Assembly: GCA_024516035.1 (NCBI GenBank) | Contig: CM044964.1 | Coordinates: 18,481,084 to 18,545,083 of the forward strand | DNA: 64,000 nucleotides | Source: Bactericera cockerelli | Lineage: Eukaryota > Arthropoda > Insecta > Hemiptera > Triozidae | Reading direction: 5' to 3' | In this document: one piece after another, positions 45,399 through 56,449 of the stretch | How the letters are laid out: the number at the start of each line of letters is the position of its first letter | Numbering within the stretch: the first letter of the stretch is position 1 | The notes under the pieces: generated by a model | The model's input: only the letters and a program-made list of their open reading frames with translations | Database searches by the model: none | Told to the model about the DNA's origin: nothing | Position numbers and translations under genes: made by a program

Positions 45399-47865
45399 TC
45401 ACTGTGGCACAAGGGTCGTCCACACATTGGTTTTAAACACCCACTTGTCTGCATTCAAATTGTCTTGCTGCCACATCTTTTGCATCTCTCTTTGCTTTTT
45501 GTCCTTCAACAGTTTTTGCTGATACCTGAAAAAAGAATCGGTAGTTGTCATTACTTAATTCCACATGCATTTGCAAGTAGAGAAAACCGTGGATCGAAAC
45601 AATGTCTATATTTCAAATTTAAATTGACGATTTTTTACTCAGAATATTTGTGTTATTATGTTATGTAGCTCTGAGAAAATATCAAATTCTTCACTCAAAT
45701 TTAACAAAAAGGTTAACGTTTATCCATTAAGAAGTTGATGTGGTTATGTCGCTAGACTTATATTTGTAAACAATCGAGCTCGTGGATCCGTGATCTGTGG
45801 ATCGCATACCATCCAATGCTTGGATATTTCCTCATTTCTTTGAGTATGTGACCAAATGTCTAAACTCTGAGTGCTAAGTGGTAGAAAATGTTTGATTTTG
45901 GTTACTTTCCACTGAAAAGCATTATTAAGAAGCCCAACCAAAACTCACCTTTTCCGCTGAACCTTCTTCATTTGCTTCATCTGTTTCTCCCTCTTCTCCA
46001 CATCCACATCTGTGGTCGTCATCAGAGGATGCATGTTCAACTGGGACCTCCAGTCCTTCCTCTTCAGCAACTCGTGAGCTGCTTGCTTCAGCTCGTTGAT
46101 TCTGAAGGAAAATGGAGGGGCAATTCTCTAATTTGCTATTCCACTGAGACCATATTGAAGTTTAAGTTGTTATTTCACCGAGACTTTATTGAAGCATGCG
46201 GCGTACAGAAAAATATGCCAAGAAGACGTTTCTAGGAACGTGCTACATGCTACAGTAAGCTTGATTTAACAAACATCTCATTGCTTTAATTTGCTTAAGT
46301 TTTTTGTAATATCTTGGTCATTCGAAACGGTGTTTTTACCCTAAATCTAATGGAAACTCACAAACCAGCTAACCACAATAAACTCACCCGCCCTAGGTCT
46401 GGCCTGGAAATAGCCAGCATCAGAAGAGTTCGATTTTGAATGGTCACTCACCAAGTCCTCGCTGGTGTTGCTTATTAAGTGTCAGAAATTCAACGTTCCA
46501 GCTACTCTGTGGTGCTTCTTTTTCAAATGGTCCTAAAACATTCTACAGAGTACCGTACTACACATTATTGTCATATTGTTTAAGTGGAACTGCAAAAAGT
46601 TGAAATAGGTGCAAGTTTGATATGGACTTACCTGTATTCGTCCTGCTGCTCTTTTTCTTGTTCAAACTGACCAAGTATGTTTGGTTCTTCATCCAGCTTT
46701 TTCGGTAATTTGTCATCGTGCAATTCCGGGAAGAATCGGTTTTTTCCGGTACGATTTAAGAGAAGTCTACTATGGTTTGCAAACCTGTTGACATAACGTT
46801 TGACCACTCCCGGCAGAGACTCGTCAGAGAATGTTACGAAATCTGCAAAACAGGAATGAATTAAATAAGAATGACTGCATTGACTGCACAAAGGTTTAAA
46901 ATTTACTTATTTTGATGTCACACACATTCTTTTTATTCCATAGAAAGCTCTTTCTGAACTTTCACAGCCTCTGTGTCGACAAGTCTGTTCAGATAATATT
47001 GGCTGCCTGTTTATACATTACGGTTTTCATTACAATGCAGGGATTTACCTTCAATTTGCTGAAAACTAACAACTTAGGTATCCATCATCTAGACTGGGTT
47101 AGATCGGAAAAAGCAAAATCATCAGGTTTCATACTTGGTGTGACCAAATTCTATCCTCGCTTGAAGTTGGTATTGTTAGATAGTTTATTCAATGTGTCAT
47201 TATAGCTAGCTTTTGTTCATTTCACTCATTTCACTTTTTTTAGTATAAATAATATTTGATTTTTTTCAGTGTTTTTATTTACAATAACTGTTGGAGAAAA
47301 AGTATTTGACACACCAAGTTTTTATTTATGGTACTGATTAAATCTTTCCTCTATTTCTTATAAACTTCTTCATGTCTTCAATATCCTTACCTCTATTCCT
47401 TATAAACTTCCTCATGTCTTCAATATCTTTATCTCTTTCGGCACGTTTGTGTTTTTCTTCAAAATTCCGATCCAGCATCTCTTTCTTTCTATCCTTTTTC
47501 CGCTTATCCTCCGCCAGTTGATGTAAATCTCTTGTGGTGTAGTTCTCGTATTGAAACCGGTGGTCAAGCTCCCGACTACCTAGTTCTGCGTAGTAGGGAA
47601 ATATGTCGATGGTAGGTAGCGTTGACACAGTGGCTGGAAAGAGGAAGATGAAATTATAATATACTTATTTGACCAATACGAGATTATGGAAATACATTGA
47701 TAACAACTTGGAAGGTCAAAGGTTACGAGGGAGACCAAGATCAATGTGTTGGGTGGAAGAGATTTTTTCTCTTTTTTTTTCTTTCTTGTATATTTGTTTA
47801 ATGTTTTTGTTTTTCTTTATATTTCATTGTATTCTACTGTACATATATTTTTTGTTCTACCTAAT

Positions 47866-47900
<35 letters not shown>

Positions 47901-50900
47901 TGTGGTTGCACAACATAAAGAGAGATGTAAGAGCTATGAAACTGGAGTGGGTGCAATAGACATTGCATCAATGGCTTCGAACCAGCGAAGCCATTGAAGA
48001 GACTCCTGTTCATCAAAAGCTTAGCTACACTAAATTAAGTAAAACTAAAAGTACTAAAAGGTAAGACTATTATAATAAGATGGAGAAAAAAAATTCCCTC
48101 AGAAATACAAAAAAGTGAAAAATCATAATGATCTTTACTATAAATATTCAACCACCTCAGTATTATTGTTCTGCCAAATACGTATCATCACCATCATCAA
48201 CTCTTTATTTTAATTATGATGAAATGAAGAGTATACATAACCTTATTTTGGTCTGATACTACCACACATGTTGTGTCAGTATTTGGACTCTTCTAAATGT
48301 CATAGAAGTGACCATACTTGTTGAAAGCTATCTACAAATAAGAACAAACCAAAATGTCATGACTAAAATGTTGTTTACTGTTTTTTTCTTATTCGATCAC
48401 AGTATTTTATTTAACACATTCATTGGTATATTTAGTCAATGAAGTATTATTGTCTTACCTTTTGTCATATACGGAAATGCCTTGTCCCAACACCTCTGAT
48501 CCTTAACGTATACTCCTTGGATGTCATAGTTTGACCCGTCTAACTCCTCCAGAATATGTTTATGGACGTGCTTCATATACCGCATCTCCTGACTAGTTGA
48601 ATAGTTCTTGCCGCAATAGTGGCATCTATTCTTTACCTGACCCTCCAAGATACCACGGTCGAATTCATGCCGCTCTTTGCGAATTTGTGATATATTGCGT
48701 AACACTTCTTTGATGACATCTAGAATTGGAATTAAAAACTAATTTAGGTGAATTAAGGTAAAGTAATAATTATAATATTTTTTTACTTTCTTTTCAACTT
48801 CATAAAAAGGAAATTTTGTTGAATTTCAAGCAAAGATCGATCATTCTTTTTTTTTTTTATTGGGGTTTAACGTCGCTTTCAACTGCCATGGTCATATCAC
48901 GACGGGGGTTTTACCCTCCATTCGCAGGAAACTCACAAACCTGCTACTCACATTGACCTCACCCAGCCTGAGTGGGGCCGGGAAAAGCCAGCGTCACGAG
49001 AATTAGAATTTGAATGGTCACCCATCCAAGTCTTAACCTCGCTGGATGTCGCTTAACTTCGGTGTTCTGAAGGGAACCGGTGTATTCAACATGCCATCGA
49101 CGCTGGCTATCGATCATTCAAGCGACCATAAAACATAGTTTTTTATTCAAGAGAAAACCTCAGCCTTTATGTGATTGCGGAGAGTATCTCACTGTCCGAC
49201 ACATTCTGATTTGTCCTTTACATTCACAAGGGTGGAGTGCGTTGACTATCTATTGCTTTATCTTATTAAAATAAGTATTGATGGCATGATTTAAATAGGG
49301 GTCGTCGGCGCGAACGACCTGTTGCAACACAGAGTTAAAGTGCCTAATTAGAAAAAAAAAGAAAAAAAAAAAAAAAAAAAAATAGAGGACTGACAATTTA
49401 GGCAGCATGACAATAAATAATATCAGATCTCCTGGCCTTTATACAAATTTATTCAAGTAAAATTTAAACAATTTGTCATACAATAAATGAATAAACGTAA
49501 AATACGACTGTTTAATATAAAGGAAGTTTAAGATATTATATTTATATATTTAAAATACTTCCAGATAAATGTGTTACAATCCTATCACGTTTTTGGTAGT
49601 GATAAATTATCTTTAAAGTAATTACTAATGGCTCGTATCACTTACTTTGTGTTTCTGGATTTCTAGAATAAGGCTCTTTCTCTTCAATCCCACTGTGCTC
49701 ATTCAAGTGGTACTGATACTCTTCCTCGTACTGACTTGAAACTTCATAGTAGTCCAGCGTCTTACATAACTCATACAAGTCTTCATATTCACTGGCATAG
49801 TCTGATTCATCATACTTAATCCTATTCTTCCAAATGATCTCCATCAGATCCTTTACATTGGTATCGTTGATGTAATTATACTTATGCATATTCAGATTAA
49901 TTTTTAAACAATGCAAAATATGTTTTAGATTAACGTTGATACGATCGTATTTATCTCTATCATAGTCCGTTATGATCCTTTTCTCATCATTAAATAAGTT
50001 GTTAAGAGCAGCTAAATCGAACTTTTCATTTAAGTGTCTGTTAAGGAATACATTTCCATCTCCATTTTGCACAGCATGACGAATAGTCATCTTACTTGGA
50101 GTAAATACATGTGTGGCACTTTCTGTTTCTGATAGATTACTGGAGTGAACTTCTCCTTCAAGAAGATTATTTACATTGGTGGCATTAGACTTCAAATTTA
50201 AATGGTTTATAGTATTACTGAGTATAGTGAACTGCTTGTGTTTTTTATCTCCGATATCGTCAGTTTCAATGTCAAATATGCTGACATTATTGACTAGATT
50301 GACAACATCGTTGAAATAGCTTCTATGGTGTTTATAATTGTGAATGAGTTCTGTAAGATACCCTTTCATATTTTCTACTGTAAATATATGCAGGATCTCT
50401 TTTTCCAGACAATCCCTCTCCTTCTCTCGTGTTGTATTCGGTAGCTTTCCGATGATCAAGTGTCCGTATTTTTTCTCAAGTCTGTGAAACTTATACCGAG
50501 ATTTTTCGGTTTTCAATGCTTTGTATTCAGTTGTGGTCCGTATTCTTCTGCGTTTTGTTATGTTAGATGATTTCTTATCTGCTTTTGATAAATTACAAAA
50601 CTTAGGTTCATTAAATTCTTTACCTATTCTAGTGTCCATTTGAACAGTTCGAGGCGTTGGGTAAATTCTTCTGAATACTGTTTGATTATTTGACAACACG
50701 TCGATGAGATATTCATAAGGCACTTCGTGAGAGGTTATCTGCTTGGGCCCACTATCAGTATTACTAGATTCTTCGTCATCATACATGGATGATACCGTGT
50801 TTTCAGTTGCTAAATTCACAGTTTCTTCATCGAGTGTTTCAGTTTTTTCGGATCCTTTAGTTGTTTTTCGTTTTCCTTTTACCTGTACTACTTTAGTTAC

Positions 50901-53189
50901 TGGTGCTTGTGTTAGGGTTGTTTTTTTCGTGGGAAAATACTTCTTTGTACATCGTTACATTTTCATCATCAGCATAATCATCATCGTAAGACAAATCTTC
51001 CAGGACTCTAACAATATTTTCTCCACGTTTTGTCTTCTGAAATATTTTCTTTTGTTTCATATCTTCAAGGACGAATTCACTGGATTGAGCTGCAAATTTG
51101 AAATCGCATTTAAAAAATGACGAGGCCAGCGGAAAAAAGATGAATGTCCATTTTTTCGAGATAATTCTATTTTAAGTTTTTAAACCTATTGCACTGTATT
51201 CTTTCTTCCTCTGACCGCATGTTTTAAAAACGTAAATATGTATTTACCCTCAACCTGACTCCATATTTTGAACATGTCTACGTATTTTTACAGTATCAAA
51301 GACATCTAATCTTTATCTAACTCAATTTTAGAAATTTTGGACATTCATCTTTCTACCCCTGTGTTCTTCAAAAATAGTAGATTGTTATATTATAGAGAGA
51401 ACTTGCAAATTGATAATAGTCTTATTGTTATATGTATAGCAAATTAAATCAGCTTTATCTGAATAACGAGTTTAGTTTATTATTATTTGCAAACATATTT
51501 TTTAATGCCTACTTTAGTTTTTCAAATCCATTTCCATTATTAGTACAGGGTGGCGCATAAGTAATGACAACATTTGAAAATCCTTTAACTTTTTTTCTAA
51601 TATTTTTTTCTTGTAATTTTTTCATAACCTTGAAATAAACTATATGCAAGGTCATTATGCAAAAGTACACAACCTTACAACGAACCAAAATTGTACAATT
51701 TTATTTTGAAAATGGACGTTCAATTACACAAACTCAGTTAGCGTACAAGCGATATTTCCAAGTTCGAAAGGCCCCGATTTACAGAACAATTATGAAAATA
51801 ATTGAATGTTTTCAAGAACAAGGTGCAGTCAGAGACCTTCCGAGACCAGGAAGACAACGTTCAGTCGTCACTGAAGCAAATCGACAGCGCGTTTCTGACA
51901 ATATTGAAAGCAGCCCAGGCACTTCAACACGACGGCGCTCAACCCAATTGGGAATGTCCCAGCTATTGAAAATCACCCACAGATATGGTTTCAGCAAGAT
52001 GGAGCCACACCACATACAGCAGGCACAACAATGGCACTTCTACGGGAATTTTTTGAAAATCGCATAATCTCCCGAAATAGCGACTTCCCATGGCCCCCAT
52101 GTTCACCTGAATTATCCGCCCCAGACTTCTTTCTTTGGGCATATCTGAAGGAAAGGGTGTACGTGAACAAACCTCGGACCATTCAACAACTAAAGAACAA
52201 CATTACACAAGAAATTCAAGCGTTAGGAGCAAATGTTCTCCGATCAGTTATGGAAAATGCCCTGGAAAGAGCCCGACTTTGCGAAGCTGGATATGGCCAA
52301 CACTTACGTGACGTAATATTCCATGTGTAGTATGGAACAAATTCGCCAAGCCTCTAGAATCGACCAATAAAACTTTTTTTTCGATTGAACAAATAATAAA
52401 AAAAATATCACAAAAAAACTTGTTGTCATTACTTATGCGCCACCCTGTACATAATTTTTAATTAGTGAATTTTAAACATTGAAAATATCTCCATCTAGAA
52501 GGACAGAATGACATTTTGAAAGATTTTGCAATTGAAACAATGGGGCCGATTTGTAAAGAAGCTAAACAATAGCTAGAAGAACTGAAAAGATCCATTGTAA
52601 AGAAGACTGGAGACCCAAGATCGGGAAATTATTTGCTGCAACAGATAAGCCTTGCAGTTCAACGAGGCAATGCTGCAAGCGTTTTGGGTTGTCATCCAAA
52701 TGATGATGCCCTGAACAATGTTTTTTTATGTTTAATAAAATATACATACCTATGCCATGTCAGTTTCATAAAAAAAAAAAAAATAGTGAATATGTTATTC
52801 TAATGTGGAATATGACTTTAGAAAATAAAACTTACCTGTTCTGTTTTTCTTCGTTGCAACTAAAGTGACAGGTGAGTAATAATATTCTGGTTCTGGTATT
52901 GTAATGGGTTCTTCTGATTCTTCTTCCTTTTTTGCCAGAAGTTCCCCCAACAAGTCTACTCCTCCCAACCCTGATTTTCCTAGATCCGATACTGGACCGC
53001 CAAATAGATCGTCGTAACTTGAATCAAAATGAATAATTAATTGATTTGCATTAAGATCTAAGTGACTTTGATTTGCAAAGAAGTGCAACATGAGTTCACT
53101 TAAGTGCTCTTCAGTGTGCGAAAATTGAAAAACATATATGTACTACAAATAAGTAATATCAAACATGATGCAAGTGTACTCCTTGCCAT
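45399..53189 (-). CDS. unrecognised ~890-residue predicted secreted protein with one C2H2-like finger
   Basis: Exons: 53134-53189 (signal; end uncertain), 52836-53017, 49646-51089, 48459-48719, 47391-47633, 46632-46842, 45949-46101, 45399-45525. The stop is TGA at 45401-45399 and AATAAA lies near 45320. The first exon reads MARSTLASCLILLIC, a signal peptide. Phases agree throughout, except that exon 49646-51089 carries one extra base. The frame changes at the T-run 50921-50927, from VFSHEK to TTLTQAPVTKVVQV, and removing one base restores a 1443-nt exon. Exon 48459-48719 holds RCHYCGKNYSTSQEM followed by KHVHKHILEE, a C2H2-type core. The C-terminal exons are Lys/Arg/Glu-rich helices. I recognise no family. 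The junction between the signal exon and 53017 is the weakest call. Confidence 0.72.
46335..46503 (-). mobile_element. 5S rRNA-derived SINE, degraded
   Basis: It keeps actcacaaaccagctaac, ctggcctggaaatagccagc, and the 5S-head remnants tggtcactcaccaagtcctc and attcaacgttccagc. It is inside an intron. Confidence 0.65.
47735..47900 (+). mobile_element. LINE 3' tail with poly-A
   Basis: It runs from tgtgttgggtggaagagat through ctacctaataaatctt to a run of about 30 A. The gcaataaccccgcc part has been lost. It lies in an intron. Confidence 0.6.
48847..49107 (-). mobile_element. 5S rRNA-derived SINE
   Basis: It is nearly identical to the 1824-2142 copy, in reverse: poly-T at 48848-48858, then aacgtcgctttcaactgcc, through to catcgacgctggc. 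It abuts a LINE 3' fragment (49110-49382) and lies in an intron of the 45.4-53.2 kb gene. Confidence 0.88.
49110..49382 (+). mobile_element. LINE 3' fragment (I-clade-like)
   Basis: A short frame reads FKRKPQPLCDCGEYLTVRHI, the CxCGE..T.RHIL motif found at the C-terminus of many insect LINE polyproteins. The 3' end gtcggcgcgaacgacctg, acagagttaaagtgcc and poly-A follow. Copies of the same end are at 53425-53825 and 62430-62830. Confidence 0.75.
51546..52447 (+). mobile_element. internally deleted Tc1/mariner-superfamily element, DD41D (rosa-type) spacing
   Basis: The ends cagggtggcgcataagtaat and its complement attacttatgcgccaccctg form inverted repeats of at least 27 bp with flanking TA. 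The 902-bp body keeps both ends of a transposase gene but lacks the middle. It is inserted in an intron of the 45.4-53.2 kb gene. Confidence 0.92.
51657..52330 (+). pseudogene. deleted transposase, DUF4817-type N-terminus and DD41D C-terminus
   Basis: The first part reads TTLQRTKIVQFYFENGRS, KAPIYRTIMK and RDLPRPGRQRSV, like the DUF4817/HTH front of insect transposases. After about 51965 the frame shifts to WFQQDGATPHTA ... SPELSAPDFFLWAYLK, with 41 residues between D and D. The first catalytic D and the region around it are deleted, so the element cannot move by itself. Confidence 0.88.
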
Positions 53190-53424
53190 TTTCTTTATTT
53201 TTCTTTATCCCTACAATAAAAGGAATCTCAGTGAAATTCACCATTGCAATTAACCTTAAATCGAACACACAATAACCCCAAAAGGTATATTGTAGGTTAG
53301 CTCAAAGACACGAATCACAATAACACACGCATCATTTTCGCCCAAAAGAATTCGGCTTTAACGTACTCTAAAATAAAAAATAACAGTATATCATCAACAT
53401 AAAAACACTAATATCATGGGACAC

Positions 53425-53825
53425 TATCCCTAACACTAATAAATTAAAAGCCATTAAACCACTTATTGGTTATGGGTGCTCTAGTAACAGAACAAACAGA
53501 TTCGAAGAGGTTGTGCTATGTAAAATGAGGATAGGTCATACGAGAGCTACGCATAATTTCCTTTTCAAGCGCATCGCACCACCTATTTGTTCTTGTGGTG
53601 AAAACCTATCCGTTCATCACATCCTATCATGTATAAACCATGTCAACATTCGATCCTCCCTTCCGGTACCTCCTGCTCTGATAGACAACGTCGAGAGCGT
53701 CGATTCACTCTTGTGTTACTTAAAAAGATTAAACCTGTACACATCAATATGATAACTTTATAGAGGAATCGGCGCGAAGGACCTGGAAATCACAGAGTTA
53801 AAGCGCCTTACGGGAAAAAAAAACA
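53425..53825 (+). mobile_element. LINE 3' fragment (I-clade-like)
   Basis: The frame 53513-53752 reads KMRIGHTRATHNFLF, PPICSCGENLSVHHIL and stops, followed by tcggcgcgaaggacctg, cacagagttaaagcgcc and an A-run. It sits just upstream of the 45.4-53.2 kb gene. Confidence 0.8.
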
Positions 53826-53829
53826 CTAA

Positions 53830-56449
53830 TAACTTTTACCTACCAATGAATCTCGGAGATCTGTTGTATGATCCAAATATAAACCACAACAAGCACTGCA
53901 TACCCAGAGTACCACTTGACCATTATGGGTCACATGTTGCACTGAGGAAGAACACAACTGACCCCACTGAAAGTATACTACAAAGTAATAAAGCTATACC
54001 TACTAGTATTGTAATGAGAGGTATGTATGTAGTTGTTGTATATTGGGCTTTCGTAGGAAGTGTTAGACTAATCTCTGAAGTGATCAAACAAAGAAAAACC
54101 AGTGGCATGGTCACGGTAGGAATTGCTGAGGAGGAGATTTTTTCTCAGTGGAGGCTGAAGTTTTGTATTGATGTTGCATTAAAGGAGCGCTGATTATTAA
54201 AAAAAAATCAACAGTCAACATAGCTTAGGATGAATGTATGCTATTTTAATAAGGCTTTTTGAACATAAATAATTGGTACAGGGTGCGATCCAGTAAAAAA
54301 AAATAAAAAAAATTGATACTCTAATAAAAACAGAAGTTATATTAATTAGATTGATTTTTTTTTTTTTGTTTCAATGGATGTCAGAAATTTTATTTTCAAG
54401 TTTTTTTGAAGGGTTAAAGATAGGTTATGATCAAAATCTGAGTGACTTAACATTAATATAAAATATTTTTAACATCATCTAATTGGATTTTTGAAATGAA
54501 CCATTAGGTACTTGTGGTGATTCGAGTTAGATACTTTTTCGGTCGTCTTTTTTGTGTTTTTTACAAGATACTAATTTTTATTTACATCCTGTACATTTTT
54601 TATTTTGTAGCGAACCTTCTTATCTTACGACATCGTCATTAGGGAATGAAAAAAATTCGAGACGCGCATTCTATTTAAATAATGAAGTAAAGACATTAAA
54701 CTAAATAAACAGTAACAAACAAAAGTTTTTCTTAGTTTATTTCATCAGTTATTTTTAAACTTCAAAAGAAGAACTATTCAAAGTCGGAATGTATATTTTT
54801 TTTACTTATAAAAAAACGTGCTCTAAATATTTTCAGAACACAAAAGGTAGAACTGTTTGTTTTACAGAAAGAAAAACTGAGTAAAGTTTAGACTGCAGAA
54901 AAAAATGCATTTTATTAGGTATACATTGTTTTGATAAACAAATACATTTTTTTTTTTTACAAAGTTTACAGATTTCGTTTTACAATAACTAACGATACCT
55001 AGTAAGAATTACTCCAAAGTTATATCATTACCTTAATCCTCTGGTTACATTGCGTTACTTGTCAGTCTACTTCATTTGTTTCTCATTTTAAAGTAGAAAA
55101 GAGTAACTGAGCACTGATCAGATAGTTTTAGTATTTTTGTCACTTCTGTTTTTCTTTGTGGTTTAGTGTTTTCCGATAATCTTGCAACCAATTAATGATA
55201 GAGAATTATTTTTTTAACATACCCAGAGCAAAAAATATATCATATAATAAGAATTTGGATCGTTTTAAGTCTTCAATGTACTCGAAATACATGCTGGGTC
55301 ACATGTCCCCGACACTATTTTGAAATCTTATACGTAATAATTTTTTTTGTGTATAATATTTTTTTTAAAAATTTGTAATCAAATACTTTTAGAAGAGTAA
55401 TTAAAATGCGAATTTCATGGTATCATAAAATTCATTATTTTTTTCCAAACGATTTTCTTGATTGAAAATTAGTCTTTCAAAATTTGTACAACTGGGTCAC
55501 AACTATTTGTTCAACAAGTGATTTGAGTAGGAGACAAAAGAAAACAAGTTTTCGTTATGTTTGAGATTGCTCATTGAAGCACAGGGATCAGTTTAGCTGG
55601 CCAGTAACATTTTTGATGAGAACATCATACGTTTTAGTGTTTTTTCTCTGAATTAATTTTTGGTAAGTTAAATATTTCGATCATGATTAACAACTAGGTC
55701 ACATAGTTTTTTTTCGTTATTAATTATTTTTCTTTTTTTTTCTTTTTTTTTAATAAGTGTAAAATATTAGTTATTTTAAAATTTCAATTACCTTTTTAAA
55801 GTTAAAATCAATTTTAAAATTAAAAAAATGAAAATGTTTATTTTTACAACTGGGTCACGTACAACAAGGTCACATTTTATGAGTGACCGAGTTGTAAATG
55901 TGTGACCCAGTTGATGTGACCCAGTTGTGACAAAATAACTGGGATATAAAGTAGGTCTAGTACAATAGTTTAAAAAGATCTAATTAAAAAAATAAGTAAA
56001 AAAGGCTTTGTTTTGAATTTGCCACAAAAATTACATTGTTCTTTTCATTTCTTAACAGCAACATTATCAAATTTAGTAGGATATTACAACTGGGTCACAT
56101 GACATTACAATTAGGTCACATGCCCTAAAACTCAAAGGTCGTTTTCTACAAAAGTCGGTTACTGGTAGATTGGAAAATGCTTTCAAAATGAAGTATACAA
56201 TATATTGTTTTGGTTTAATGTTTTTTTTTTTTTTTTCTTAAGTAGGAAAAAATTTAAAAAAATCAAAGTGAAATATTAAAACTATCTGATTAGTACTCAA
56301 CTATGAGCGATTTCAGGGTGTTATCGTATAGACCAGGGCTGCCATTTGATCGTGTTGATTATCTTTATAGTAGATCTTCTTCTGTAAAGGTTGGGTACCC
56401 CTGGTATAGACAATGATGTAAATATGTTTTTTTTTTAAAACCGCTTCAC
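53830..56449. other. intergenic region between two minus-strand genes
   Basis: It holds a frame at 53846-54193 of uncertain value (a hydrophobic stretch MRGMYVVVVYWAFVGSV with no recognisable partner), then AT-rich DNA, then the GGTCA cluster. Confidence 0.5.
55296..56118. promoter_or_regulatory. cluster of ten GGTCA motifs (acaactgggtcacat type)
   Basis: GGGTCA or AGGTCA occurs at 55296, 55494, 55696, 55852, 55867, 56092 and 56113, and the complement (TGACCC/TGACCG) at 55884, 55903 and 55917. Most lie within a wider acaactgggtcacat consensus. Nuclear receptors bind such half-sites; spacing here is irregular. The cluster lies just downstream of the 56450 stop and about 2 kb upstream of the 53189 start. 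Confidence 0.5.

Noticed and set aside
53846..54193. 115-residue plus-strand frame with a hydrophobic centre
   Set aside because: No splice or promoter support and no family; it begins right after a LINE tail. Left as undecided intergenic sequence.
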